A DNA stretch of 33,115 bases from an uncultured Oscillospiraceae bacterium (GCA_900762245.1 CAAFFR010000143.1:1-33115), one strand, 5' to 3'; positions 23,226 through 31,268 are shown, counted from the stretch's first letter. Notes: generated by a model not told the origin, from the letters alone. Translations and numbers: made by a program.

Positions 23226-24524
23226 TTATTCCTTGGCGGAAGCCAGCTTCCGTTCTTTATAAAGCTTGTACATTTCCTCCGCAGCCAGACGGATCTTGGC
23301 GACGGGGGCTTTGTTTTTGGGGAACAGGAAGTAGTGGACTTCCGTGTCGCCGATGCAGATAACGTCGTCGATCTCGTACCAGTAATAGTCAGCATAGAGA
23401 CTGTAGCCGAACTGGGGCTTCTGATGGTAGTTCAGCCGTCCGTCACAGCCGGTGAGGGTGAAGCCGGTGTTGTCATGAACCAGATGGCCTTCGCCAACCT
23501 TGTAAATGGCCTTGTTGTCCACCTGCATGGCAATGTCCACATCGGTGTCCAGAAGATATTTGCCGTCCAGAATCTCCTGCCGCACCTGCTGCCGTTCCCA
23601 GCGGTAGTAGTCGGGGATATGGGAAATCTCGGTTTCTCCCTCCAGGGCCTTCAGTTCACCCAGCGTAGTCAGTTCATAAGTCTTGCCGCAGTGGCCGCAG
23701 GTGATGGTGGTGCCACGGCCCTCCATTGCGCCTTCAGCACCGCAGTGGGCGCACTTGTAAAGGATACGGTGGAGGCCGTCAGCCCGGAAGCTCTGGTCGA
23801 TGTGCAGATTCTGTTCCTTCTGCCAGCGGAAGTGGTCGAAGCCGAAGGCGGCTTCCACACCCTCGCTCAGTTCCCGGACGCTCTTTTCCCTGATTTCCTC
23901 CCGGGTGTACAGAACACGGGCCTTGGCGGTAATGGGAACATGGCGGCGGATCTGCAGCTCGTTGTACAGAGGGTTCCGGCCAAAGGCACCGAAAGTTTCG
24001 ATCATGATGACGGGCACATCGTACCTTTTCAGCAAGATGCCCATTTTGGCGGGCAGGGTGGTGGCGGTGCCGTCAAAGGAGTAGCAGGCTTCGGGGTACA
24101 TCAGCACGCTGGTTTTCAGGGTCTTGAAGCAGTAGTTCATGTCCTGCACCAGCCGCAGGTCGGAAACGAATTTCTGGGTGGGCACGCAGCCGATGGTCCG
24201 CATGAGCCACTCCATCAGGCCGAAGAAGCCGATGAAGCCGTCATTGGAACAGACAATGTTGAAGGGACGGGGGAAGAGAATACGGTAGGCGACTTCCATG
24301 TCCTGGAAACAGGTATGATTCATCAGGATCAGACAGGGTTCCTCCTTGCCGATCTTTTCAAAACCTTCGGTTTCATACCGGAATTTGGTTCCCATCATAC
24401 CGAAAATTGTCAGAAAACGGATGAGGCATCTCCAGAACATACCGGGCTTCCGGGGTAATTTATGTGCGGGGCGGGGCAGCGCCATGACTTTATCATAGTC
24501 CATCTTTTTGATGGTGGTTTTCAT
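23226..24524 (-). CDS. 1-acyl-glycerol-3-phosphate acyltransferase-like protein with zinc ribbon
   Basis: The 432-aa product has a PlsC-type acyltransferase domain (about 55-245). The catalytic NHTCFQD (H-x4-D) is present, and MYPEACYSFDGTATTLPAKMGILL stands in the place of the usual EGT motif. A zinc ribbon follows at about 255-285 (CAHCGAEG...CGHCGKTYELT). An extra ~130-residue C-terminal domain of unknown role contains YYWYEIDDVICIGDTEVHYFLFPK. It should make a membrane lipid or acylate another acceptor. The ATG at 24524 has GGAAGG 11 bases upstream. A GTG three codons earlier is too close to that site. There is no transmembrane helix. Confidence 0.87.
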   Translation of the reverse strand: MKTTIKKMDYDKVMALPRPAHKLPRKPGMFWRCLIRFLTIFGMMGTKFRYETEGFEKIGKEEPCLILMNHTCFQDMEVAYRILFPRPFNIVCSNDGFIGFFGLMEWLMRTIGCVPTQKFVSDLRLVQDMNYCFKTLKTSVLMYPEACYSFDGTATTLPAKMGILLKRYDVPVIMIETFGAFGRNPLYNELQIRRHVPITAKARVLYTREEIREKSVRELSEGVEAAFGFDHFRWQKEQNLHIDQSFRADGLHRILYKCAHCGAEGAMEGRGTTITCGHCGKTYELTTLGELKALEGETEISHIPDYYRWERQQVRQEILDGKYLLDTDVDIAMQVDNKAIYKVGEGHLVHDNTGFTLTGCDGRLNYHQKPQFGYSLYADYYWYEIDDVICIGDTEVHYFLFPKNKAPVAKIRLAAEEMYKLYKERKLASAKE

Positions 24525-24562
24525 GGTGTACACATCCTTCCTTGTGGTTAAAATACAGAAAA

Positions 24563-24591
24563 ATTATATCAGAAATATGCAGGCAAGTCAA
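24563..24591 (-). promoter_or_regulatory. Promoter of the acyltransferase gene
   Basis: On the minus strand: TTGACT (24586-24591), 17-bp spacer, TATAAT (24563-24568). This is near-consensus, and the start codon lies 38 bp downstream. Confidence 0.88.
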
Positions 24592-24677
24592 GAAAGGCAG
24601 ACTATCCCGGAAGTTTGACGGATTTTCTCCGGAAAGAAGGAGGAAAGTTCATAAACATGCGTATATTATTCTGAAAA

Positions 24678-24729
24678 ATGAATATTCATTCGTGTATATG
24701 GAAAATGCATGAATGAATAAAAATGGCTG
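24678..24729 (+). promoter_or_regulatory. Tandem ARG-box-like sites upstream of the ABC transporter
   Basis: The stretch 24713-24725, ATGAATAAAAATG, matches 13 successive positions of the Bacillus ARG box (CATGAATAAAAATKCAAK). A second, looser match starts at 24678 around the palindrome ATGAATATTCAT (24679-24690). The arms TATTCATTC (24683-24691) and GAATGAATA (24711-24719) also form an inverted repeat. The sites are 70-120 bp upstream of the transporter promoter. ArgR control is inferred. The remaining spacer (24592-24896) is AT-rich and non-coding. Confidence 0.5.
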
Positions 24730-24800
24730 TTTTACCTTATTTTGTGCAATTTCATTATAGAAATCCAAAATCATAGTGGAATGTTGTGGATTTGTATATA

Positions 24801-24829
24801 TTGACGGTATGCAAAAACCGCAGTATAAT
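24801..24829 (+). promoter_or_regulatory. Promoter of the amino-acid ABC transporter
   Basis: TTGACG (24801-24806), 17-bp spacer, TATAAT (24824-24829). The leader to the first gene is about 60 nt. No T-box or other known riboswitch is visible in it. Confidence 0.9.
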
Positions 24830-24896
24830 TCATAACATCGATCCCCCCTAAGCAATAGAGGGCTTTGAAATTTCATATTTTAGGAGAGTAAGAATT

Positions 24897-25688
24897 ATGA
24901 AGAAGTTTTTCTGCGTTGCTCTGTCTGTCCTGATGGTTTGCGGTATGCTGGCTGCCTGCGGCGGTGCTAAGGAAGAGCCCAAGGCTGACGCTGCTTTCAC
25001 CACCATCGAGTCCGGCAAGCTGATTATGTCCACCAATGCTGCATTCCCTCCCTACGAGATGGTTGCCGATGACGGCTCCTTCGAGGGTATCGACGTTGAG
25101 GTTGCCGGTGCCATTGCCAAGAAGCTGGGTCTGGAACTGGTGATTGACGACATGGATTTCGATGCTGCTCTGCTGGCCGTTCAGCAGGGTAAGTCCGACA
25201 TCGTTATGGCTGGCGTTTCCGTCACTGAGGACCGCCTGCTGGTCATGAACTTCTCTGACAGCTATGCCACCGGCGTGCAGGTGGTTATCGTTAAGGAAGG
25301 CTCCGATGTCACCATGGATAATCTGGGCGAGAAGATGATCGGCTGCCAGCGCGGCACCACCGGTTACATCTACGCTTCCGATTCCATCGAGAACGGCGGC
25401 TACGGTGAAGACCATGTCACCGCTTTCGACAACGGCGCTTCCGCTGTTCAGGCTCTGATGAACGGTCAGGTTGACTGTGTTATCATTGACTCCGCTCCCG
25501 CTGCCGAATTTGTCGCTGCCAATCCCGGTCTGACCACCCTGGAAGGCAACTGGGTCGAGGAATCCTACGCCATCGGCATGGGCAAGGACAATACCGCTCT
25601 GGTAGAGGCTGTCAACGCTGCTCTGGCTGAACTGACCGCTGACGGCACTGTTCAGTCCATCATCGACAAGTACATCTCTGCTGAGTAA
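24897..25688 (+). CDS. Amino-acid ABC transporter substrate-binding lipoprotein
   Basis: The 263-aa product has a lipoprotein signal (MKKFFCVALSVLMVCGMLAAC) with the lipidated Cys at 21. A family-3 solute-binding domain follows: MSTNAAFPPYEMVADDGSFEGIDVEVAGAI, MAGVSVTEDRLLVMNFSDSY, IGCQRGTTGYIY, and the hinge region ending VQSIIDKYISAE. Such proteins bind polar amino acids outside the membrane. FPPYE and the ARG-box-like sites suggest, but do not prove, a basic amino acid. Codon use (GCT, CTG, GGT, AAG) resembles the ribosomal genes, so high expression is likely. A hairpin element separates it from its permease gene. Confidence 0.95.
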   Translation: MKKFFCVALSVLMVCGMLAACGGAKEEPKADAAFTTIESGKLIMSTNAAFPPYEMVADDGSFEGIDVEVAGAIAKKLGLELVIDDMDFDAALLAVQQGKSDIVMAGVSVTEDRLLVMNFSDSYATGVQVVIVKEGSDVTMDNLGEKMIGCQRGTTGYIYASDSIENGGYGEDHVTAFDNGASAVQALMNGQVDCVIIDSAPAAEFVAANPGLTTLEGNWVEESYAIGMGKDNTALVEAVNAALAELTADGTVQSIIDKYISAE

Positions 25689-25698
25689 GACCAAATTC

Positions 25699-25952
25699 CA
25701 CAGGGCGGCAGTGCCGCCCTGTGTCAGCTTGTCGAAAAAGGCCTGCGGCCTTTTCCGCCAGTTTTTTGCAGTCTGCTGCGCGCATAATTTGTACGCCCTT
25801 GGCGTACAAATTCCACACTTGCAGCCTGATATGTATTTTGTGTCAGGTACACGCCCTGACACAAAATGCTTCGGACCCTATTTTCTGCTTACGCAGAAAA
25901 CTCTGCGAGGCTTTTTTGACAGTCTGCCACAGGGCGGCACTGCCGCCCTGTG
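25699..25952. mobile_element. 254-bp multi-hairpin element with terminal inverted repeats
   Basis: The two ends are exact reverse complements over 25 bp. At left CACAGGGCGGC-AGT-GCCGCCCTGTG (25699-25723) and at right the same with centre ACT (25928-25952); each end is itself a palindrome. The similarity extends inward to about 44 bp (TGTC.AAAAAGCC). Four further hairpins lie inside: AAAAGGCC/GGCCTTTT (25736-25754), AATTTGTACGCC/GGCGTACAAATT (25786-25812), TTTTGTGTCAGG/CCTGACACAAAA (25836-25866) and TTTTCTGC/GCAGAAAA (25881-25900). No credible coding frame is present. It looks like a non-autonomous mobile element that may now act as RNA structure inside the operon. Confidence 0.75.
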
Positions 25953-25964
25953 TTTTGGGGTTAT

Positions 25965-26019
25965 AATGAATGGTGAATAGTGAATACTAAGACAAATTGT
26001 TCATTATTCAATGTTCATT
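25965..26019 (+). repeat. Inverted repeat before the permease gene
   Basis: A 20-bp arm beginning AATGAATGGTGAATAGTGAA (25965-25984) pairs with 26000-26019, with four mismatches. It ends 12 bp before the permease ribosome binding site AAGGAG (26031-26036). It could form an mRNA stem or belong to another short repeat family. Confidence 0.6.
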
Positions 26020-26044
26020 AAAGGGAAAATAAGGAGTGAATCAT

Positions 26045-26806
26045 TTGGAACAATATCAGGCATTTCGGGCTCTGATGCAGGCCGGTGAAGCAACCGCCGG
26101 ACAGGAATTCTATGTGAAATTCTATCAGGCCTTTATTTATGGCGACCGCTGGCAGCAGTATATCAGCGGTGTGGGTACTACGTTGATGGTCACTGCCATG
26201 GCCTTGGCCATTGGCATCGTGCTGGGCGTTCTGGTAGCCATGGTCCGTACGGCCCATGACCAGCAGCGTGCCGGTAAGAAAAACTGGCTGCTGGGTATCC
26301 TGAACGGCATCTGTCAGATCTACGTTACGGTTATCCGCGGCACTCCCATGATGGTCCAGCTGCTGATCATGGGCTTCGTAGTGTTTGCTTCCTCCCGGAA
26401 TTATACCATGGTTGGTGCCCTGACCCTGGGTATCAATTCCGGTGCGTATGTTGCGGAAATCATCCGCGGCGGCCTCATGGCCCTGGACCCCGGTCAGGCA
26501 GAGGCAGGCAGAAGCCTGGGCCTGAATTACATCGATACCATGCGCTTCATCGTTATTCCCCAAGCCTTCAAGGCGATTCTGCCCTCTCTGGGTAACGAGT
26601 TCATCATTTTGCTGAAGGACACCTCTCTGATCACCGTCATCGGCGGCAAGGAGCTGGTGTATGCGGCACAGGCCATCTACGGCAGAACCTACGAGCAGAT
26701 GTTCCCTCTGATCGGCATTGCCTGTGTGTATCTGGTGCTGGTTATGATTTTCAGCTGGCTTGTAAGCATTCTGGAAAGGAGGCTGCGTCAAAGTGATCGA
26801 CGTTAA
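26045..26806 (+). CDS. Amino-acid ABC transporter permease
   Basis: The 253-aa inner-membrane protein belongs to the His/Glu/Gln/Arg/opine permease family. It has about five transmembrane helices, the early [19 protein letters not shown] segment, [15 protein letters not shown], and the EAA loop that contacts the ATPase ([21 protein letters not shown]). The TTG at 26045 is chosen because AAGGAG ends 8 bp before it. The in-frame GTG at 26036 overlaps that site and cannot use it. The ATPase gene begins 14 bp before this one ends. Confidence 0.94.
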   Translation: MEQYQAFRALMQAGEATAGQEFYVKFYQAFIYGDRWQQYISGVGTTLMVTAMALAIGIVLGVLVAMVRTAHDQQRAGKKNWLLGILNGICQIYVTVIRGTPMMVQLLIMGFVVFASSRNYTMVGALTLGINSGAYVAEIIRGGLMALDPGQAEAGRSLGLNYIDTMRFIVIPQAFKAILPSLGNEFIILLKDTSLITVIGGKELVYAAQAIYGRTYEQMFPLIGIACVYLVLVMIFSWLVSILERRLRQSDRR

Positions 26807-27515
26807 ACATTTGACCAAGGCATTCGGCGACCATGTGGTTCTGAATGATATTTCCGAGCATATCTATCCCGGCGATAAGGTGGTCATCATCGGACCTTCC
26901 GGTTCCGGCAAGTCCACTTTTCTGCGCAGCCTGAATCTGCTGGAGGAGCCCACCAGGGGCACCATCGTCTTTGACGGCCATGAGATCACCAATCCCAAGG
27001 CCAATATTGACTTTGTCCGCCGCCAGATGGGCATGGTGTTCCAGCATTTCAACCTTTTCCCCAATATGACCATCAAACGCAACATCACCCTGGCCCCTGT
27101 CCGTACCGGCCTGATGAAGCAGGCAGAGGCGGATGAACTGGCTATTCAGCTGCTGCGCCGGGTGGGTCTGGAGGAGAAGGCAGATGCCTATCCCAATCAG
27201 CTTTCCGGTGGTCAGAAGCAGCGTATTGCCATCGTCCGGGCTCTGGCCATGAATCCCAAGGTGATGCTTTTCGACGAGCCTACCTCTGCACTGGACCCCG
27301 AAATGGTCGGTGAGGTTCTGCAGGTTATGAAGGAACTGGCGGCCGACGGTATGACTATGGTAGTCGTCACCCATGAAATGGGCTTCGCCCGGGAAGTGGG
27401 CAATCGGATCTTCTTTATGGATGAAGGCAGGATCATGGAGCAGGGTACTCCCGAGGAAGTCTTCGGCAATCCCAAACACCCCAGACTGCAGGATTTTCTG
27501 TCCAAGGTGCTGTAA
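26793..27515 (+). CDS. Amino-acid ABC transporter ATP-binding protein (GlnQ-type)
   Basis: The 240-aa ATPase powers the transporter. It has Walker [10 protein letters not shown] (about residues 34-42), a Q-loop in [15 protein letters not shown], the signature [15 protein letters not shown], Walker [15 protein letters not shown] and the switch His in [10 protein letters not shown]. The start is GTG, about 11 bases after GGAGG, and overlaps the permease end by 14 bp. It is the final gene of the operon, and a terminator follows. Confidence 0.97.
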   Translation: MIDVKHLTKAFGDHVVLNDISEHIYPGDKVVIIGPSGSGKSTFLRSLNLLEEPTRGTIVFDGHEITNPKANIDFVRRQMGMVFQHFNLFPNMTIKRNITLAPVRTGLMKQAEADELAIQLLRRVGLEEKADAYPNQLSGGQKQRIAIVRALAMNPKVMLFDEPTSALDPEMVGEVLQVMKELAADGMTMVVVTHEMGFAREVGNRIFFMDEGRIMEQGTPEEVFGNPKHPRLQDFLSKVL

Positions 27516-27540
27516 AAGTCTTTGCCAAATCTTAAATTAT

Positions 27541-27583
27541 TTCCCTCAGACACAGAAAAATGTGTTTGGGGGAATTGCTTTTT
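27541..27583 (+). terminator. Terminator of the ABC transporter operon
   Basis: A 14-bp stem TTCCCTCAGACACA / TGTGTTTGGGGGAA (two G-T pairs) is followed by TTGCTTTTT. It overlaps the next promoter's -35 region. Confidence 0.8.
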
Positions 27584-27603
27584 GCGCGAAAGTTTGATAT
27601 AAT
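27575..27603 (+). promoter_or_regulatory. Promoter of the permuted NlpC/P60-like gene
   Basis: TTGCTT (27575-27580), 17-bp spacer, TATAAT (27598-27603). The start codon is 32 bp downstream, with AGGAG between. Confidence 0.75.
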
Positions 27604-27635
27604 ATTACTATCTTTGCGCATAGGAGAAAAACGTA

Positions 27636-28259
27636 ATGGAGCAGCAGAAAAGTTTATATGTCCTGTTTTCCGCAACGCCTTACCGCATGGGTAAGTGCAT
27701 CCGTTTCATTACGGGTGAACCCTATAACCATGTATCCATCGCCACGGAGGAAGACCTGCGGGAGTGCTACGGCTTTGCCCGGCGGTACTATGAAACGCCC
27801 TTCTATGGTGGTTTTGTCACAGAACGGCCCAGCCGCTATATCCATAACGGCAGAGTGTCCAAGATCCGCCTGTACCGTCTGCCCCTGACCAATGCCCAGT
27901 GGCTGAAGCTGGATACCCTGCTGCAGAGTATGCGCAGCCAGCCGGAGCGGTATCTGTACAACCACCTTTCTGCCATGATGGCGCCCATGCACCTGAAGGT
28001 GAAGGTCCGGGATGCATTTACCTGCGCCGAGTTCGTGGTATCCGTCCTGAACCGCCTTGGCTTTGATTTTGATGCTACCCGGTTCTACACCATCGGCGGC
28101 ATTGCCAAGCGTCTGGAAGACTACCATGTGTATACCGGTCAGTTTCCCACAGAAGGGGAACGGGACCAAACCTTTTTCCAGGTTCGCCCCCTGCGTCATC
28201 CCGTCTATACCAGTGCCATGAGCATCTTCGCCCTTCTGTGGCGGAAGACAATTGCATAA
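27636..28259 (+). CDS. Permuted NlpC/P60-like (YiiX/papain-like) protein
   Basis: In this 207-aa protein a histidine comes first (YNHVSIATEEDL, His32) and a cysteine later (DAFTCAEFVVSVLNRLGF, Cys130). That is the order of circularly permuted NlpC/P60 papain-like enzymes such as YiiX. Family members are cysteine amidases or lipid-acting hydrolases. The start MEQQKSLYVLFSATPYRMGK has no signal peptide, so it seems to be cytoplasmic. The substrate cannot be told. It is a single gene with its own promoter and terminator. Confidence 0.75.
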   Translation: MEQQKSLYVLFSATPYRMGKCIRFITGEPYNHVSIATEEDLRECYGFARRYYETPFYGGFVTERPSRYIHNGRVSKIRLYRLPLTNAQWLKLDTLLQSMRSQPERYLYNHLSAMMAPMHLKVKVRDAFTCAEFVVSVLNRLGFDFDATRFYTIGGIAKRLEDYHVYTGQFPTEGERDQTFFQVRPLRHPVYTSAMSIFALLWRKTIA

Positions 28260-28261
28260 TG

Positions 28262-28294
28262 AAAAGCCTGCCGAAAATAACGGCAGGCTTTTTG
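28262..28294 (+). terminator. Terminator after the NlpC/P60-like gene
   Basis: A 12-bp stem AAAAGCCTGCCG / CGGCAGGCTTTT with a 7-nt loop is followed by T and lies 3 bp after the stop codon. Confidence 0.92.
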
Positions 28295-28330
28295 CGATGA
28301 TAACAATTAACAGGGCAGCTTGCGCTCTAT

Positions 28331-28606
28331 TCCAATTTCCCAGTCAAAAGAAACAACCAGAGGTGACAGAAGTCAACTCTGGTTCTTTGGTCCGAGTGGG
28401 GAGATTCGTTGCCGATGTGCCTTTGGGCACATCGTAAGGTGTTGCCGCCATCGAGCTGGCGGCAAGCAACAGTCCACCGGACTGTTGCATTTAGATGGTT
28501 CGAATCTCCTTTTCCAGTCAAATGAAAAAGAAAGGGATGGCAAAAGCCATCCCTTTCTTTTTGGTCCGAGTGGGGAGATTCGAACTCCCGGCATCTTGAT
28601 CCCAAA
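28331..28606 (-). repeat. Tandem repeat of tRNA 3' end plus terminator, with hairpin module
   Basis: Two direct copies of a tRNA-like 3' end (sharing GTCCGAGTGGGGAGATTCG on +) lie at 28386-28408 and 28560-28582. On the minus strand each is followed by a terminator hairpin and then a TTTGACTGG motif. One terminator is the perfect 17-bp stem 28525-28562, and the other is 28355-28384. In the left copy the T-arm is split at GGAGATTCG (28400) / CGAATCTCC (28501) by three hairpins: 28413-28434, 28442-28465 and 28466-28488. The wider region 28295-28780 has no intact gene. Confidence 0.72.
28562..28606 (-). pseudogene. 3' fragment of a tRNA gene, possibly tRNA-Pro(TGG)
   Basis: Read on the minus strand this gives a 7-nt loop TTTGGGA, half an anticodon stem TCAAG, variable loop, T arm GGGAG-TTCGAAT-CTCCC, acceptor strand CACTCGG, discriminator A and CCA. 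The G72 before the discriminator and a TGG anticodon fit proline. No matching 5' half (a CCGAGTG strand, D arm) is present upstream; that DNA is unrelated and AT-rich. It is therefore a remnant. The perfect terminator stem begins at the CCA, as for the intact tRNA-Thr genes. Confidence 0.65.
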
Positions 28607-28780
28607 GGCGCAAGATTTTATTTTTCTAAACTTTTATACTACGTTTTGCCGTATTTACTCTGGAAACTCATCCTTTCCGGAACCCTCTGCGCCTGGTATA
28701 TCAGGACTATTCGGAAGCACGGCACCATCCCCAAAGTCTCTTCTTACAGATATCCCATGCAGCGGTCAGCTCCGCCTTGG

Positions 28781-31126
28781 TCAAATCGGCAATTGCTCGT
28801 CCTTTCCCGGCTGGAGGATCAGGCTGTCAGCCATGGTGAATACGGTGGTGGTTCCCCGGTAGGTACACCATTGGGGCATTCGGTGATGGCGGCGGGCGAG
28901 AATTCGGAAGGCACCGATCTTCTGTTCCACCGCAAATACCGCGTCTGCACGCTGGATTTCCCGTTCTCCCGGCCCTTCGGGCATGACAACAGTGCTTAGC
29001 GGATGCAGATGCTCCCGGTCCGGGCCTACATAAAGCATCACCTCCCTGGGGTATACGATGCCGCTTCGATGGTGGCTTAAAAATCCAATGCGGATGGAGG
29101 CTATGTATTCCGGTTCCAGCTGTCCCCGGATATCCAGATCCTCCAGGGTGCCTCGCCAGCGTCCATCCAGGTAATCGGTACTGCCCCGAAGATTTCCCAG
29201 CAGATCCCGGATGCCCTGTCCCCGGAAGACCGGGCGAGGATCCAGCTGGGTCGGACTTTCAAGGCAAATTTCCTTTCGCCCAAACCGGTATGTCCAGGTG
29301 CCCACCCTGCTCTCAGCGCCGTCGGGCGTGTATAGTCTGGCGCGAAGCACCCCATCCTCCCGGAAAAGGATGGGATCCCGATAGACCGGGGCATTGTGAT
29401 CTGGCTCCGATCCGTCCAGCGTATAGCGGATGCATCCGGCATCCCTGCTGCTAAGGGTCACAAATTGGGGTTCTCCCCAGGGGAAGACCGCGTCCTCCGG
29501 TACGGCTCGCGGAACCATTGGAGGCACACGGCGGCGCGCACTCAGGGAAAGCGCAGGGACCGGAATCCTTTCCTCCCTGCGTTCGGTTTCGGGCTCCAAA
29601 CCGAAAATCAGACGAATGCGTCCTCCCTCCGGAGAAATTTCCAATCCGTCCCCGAAGGGGGGCAGAATCCGTCCCTGGGCCACGGTAATGTGGTAGGCAA
29701 AGCCCCCGTATTCCATGCGGAGCTGATGACCCTCCACCTCCCGCAGCACCGGCAGACGGTCGAAATGCAGACGATAGGGGCCGGAAAGGGTTATCCCTGC
29801 CGGGGCCATCCGCAGCTGCAGAAGACTCTGTCCCTCATGGAACAGTTGGGCCTGAGCCGTGCGGCAGTCTGCGGCATCAAAGAGGATCTGCCCGGATGGC
29901 TCAGCCCCGTTTTCGTCCACGAAGCGGAGGAAGGGCCTGTCCGCCGCGTTTCCCCAGATCTGGGGGAACAACACGGGAAGGGCATCGAAGGTGCTTTTGG
30001 TTCCCCACATCCGTCGGCTGAGATAGCGTCCGGGATAGTCCTCCCGGTATAGGAACAGATCCCGGATCCGCAGCCGCCCGTTTTCTCCCAGTAATCCCAA
30101 CCGGTAGTTGACGCTGGCATACCATTGGGCACAGAGCCCGCCGCCGGTCCAGTCGGCATCTGCCTGAAGCATCAGCGGCGGTGTCAGCTGGTACTGCTGC
30201 GCAAACCACCGGCCTGTGGCGGCCATGGTTTCCAGGCGGATCAGTCCTTTCGCTGCCAGACCTGCAATCATTTCCAGCTGCGGAGCCAGACCTGGACGGA
30301 TGTTTTCCCAGAGAAAATTATTTTCCTGTCCCACCTGGGTGTATCTGATGCCAAATCCCTTTTCCCCCGTCAGATTTGAAAAGTAATCCCGGAGAAAGGC
30401 GGGGTTACGGCCCACCAGCCAGGAAGGCTCCATCGTATAGACCCCCTGGAGTCCGTTTCGTACATCCGCTTCAAAATTATAGATCGGATCCGGACCCAAC
30501 AAACGGAACACCGGGATATCCAACCGGTTTTCCTCTGTGGAAGCCGGGATAAAAACATTGTGCCTGCTGGGCAGATATACGCCGTCGGGCCAACCGCCCC
30601 AGAGTGTGAAACCGTCCACACACATCTGATCCCTGCAGATACAGGCGGCGCAAACGCCGTAACGCTGACGGGCATAGACAACGGTCACCTCATCCAGAAC
30701 CCAGGAACCGATGGATGTGGGGAAACAGCCAAATACTGCGAAAAATTCCGCCATATAGGCATCCACCAAACGTTTTCGTTCTTCAGGCTCGTAACCGGGG
30801 GAGTAGGCACTGTCCACCCGGTCGTCGTATACCAGCTCGTCTCGGCTGTCCCGGAACCGGACTCCTGCCCGGCGGCAGAGGGGCTCCGTAATTTCCCACC
30901 AGGCACCCAACTCGTCGCATTCCTCCAGATATTCCTTCAGAAGTGCCTGATATCGGGGCTCTGTCAGTGCGTCGTATTTCAGGGCATAGGTCCCCGGAAG
31001 ACCGTACTGCTTGATCAGAATCAGCTGCTCCCGCAAGGTCTCAAAATCATCCGGAATAAACCGACTCGGTTCGGTGTGAGACATGCGGATAAAATTGTAA
31101 ATATGAACAATTGCGGCTTTCTCCAT
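28781..31126 (-). CDS. Multidomain putative carbohydrate-active protein with FN3-like and discoidin-like ends
   Basis: I cannot give the 781-aa protein a firm family. The first ~330 residues (AAIVHIYNFIRMSHTEPSRF, LGAWWEITEPLCRRAG, SIGSWVLDEVTVVYARQRYG) resemble a deacetylase- or GH57-like barrel. A beta-rich middle follows. Residues ~553-619 look like the FN3-like domain found at hexosaminidase ends (CIRYTLDGSEPDHNAPVYRDP). Residues ~620-781 look like a discoidin/F5-8 sugar-binding domain (LRGSTDYLDGRWRGTLEDLDIRG, YPREVMLYVG). There is no signal peptide, which is odd for a discoidin-bearing enzyme. GGGGAGGAG precedes the ATG. It is divergent from the GH35 gene. Confidence 0.75.
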   Translation of the reverse strand: MEKAAIVHIYNFIRMSHTEPSRFIPDDFETLREQLILIKQYGLPGTYALKYDALTEPRYQALLKEYLEECDELGAWWEITEPLCRRAGVRFRDSRDELVYDDRVDSAYSPGYEPEERKRLVDAYMAEFFAVFGCFPTSIGSWVLDEVTVVYARQRYGVCAACICRDQMCVDGFTLWGGWPDGVYLPSRHNVFIPASTEENRLDIPVFRLLGPDPIYNFEADVRNGLQGVYTMEPSWLVGRNPAFLRDYFSNLTGEKGFGIRYTQVGQENNFLWENIRPGLAPQLEMIAGLAAKGLIRLETMAATGRWFAQQYQLTPPLMLQADADWTGGGLCAQWYASVNYRLGLLGENGRLRIRDLFLYREDYPGRYLSRRMWGTKSTFDALPVLFPQIWGNAADRPFLRFVDENGAEPSGQILFDAADCRTAQAQLFHEGQSLLQLRMAPAGITLSGPYRLHFDRLPVLREVEGHQLRMEYGGFAYHITVAQGRILPPFGDGLEISPEGGRIRLIFGLEPETERREERIPVPALSLSARRRVPPMVPRAVPEDAVFPWGEPQFVTLSSRDAGCIRYTLDGSEPDHNAPVYRDPILFREDGVLRARLYTPDGAESRVGTWTYRFGRKEICLESPTQLDPRPVFRGQGIRDLLGNLRGSTDYLDGRWRGTLEDLDIRGQLEPEYIASIRIGFLSHHRSGIVYPREVMLYVGPDREHLHPLSTVVMPEGPGEREIQRADAVFAVEQKIGAFRILARRHHRMPQWCTYRGTTTVFTMADSLILQPGKDEQLPI

Positions 31127-31154
31127 GGAAATCTCCTCCCCGGATTTTTCGACT

Positions 31155-31183
31155 ATTATACGTTCTCAAGAAGTAAAAATCAA
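31155..31183 (-). promoter_or_regulatory. Promoter of the 781-aa protein gene
   Basis: On the minus strand: TTGATT (31178-31183), 17-bp spacer, TATAAT (31155-31160). The start codon is 28 bp downstream. Confidence 0.85.
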
Positions 31184-31268
31184 CTCCTTACCTATGTGAC
31201 AGCTTGCGAATCGGAACAATTCTTGCCTGCTGTTATCATGTGGGAAGCCACCTGCATGGGATTTGTCG

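Noticed and set aside
24830..24896. T-box or other riboswitch in the ABC transporter leader
   Set aside because: The leader is only about 60 nt and has no T-box sequence or terminator hairpin.
25699..28610. CRISPR array suggested by repeated short palindromes
   Set aside because: The palindromes differ from one another, spacing is irregular, and no cas genes are in the window.
28640..28780. Possible gene remnant between the tRNA fragment and the 781-aa gene
   Set aside because: All frames are short and broken by stops, and nothing resembles a known protein.
28320..28862. 180-aa + and 73-92-aa minus open frames in the tRNA-repeat region
   Set aside because: They run through the hairpins, terminators and tRNA fragments and have no ribosome binding site. 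Products containing RISPLGPK-type strings come from tRNA 3' ends.
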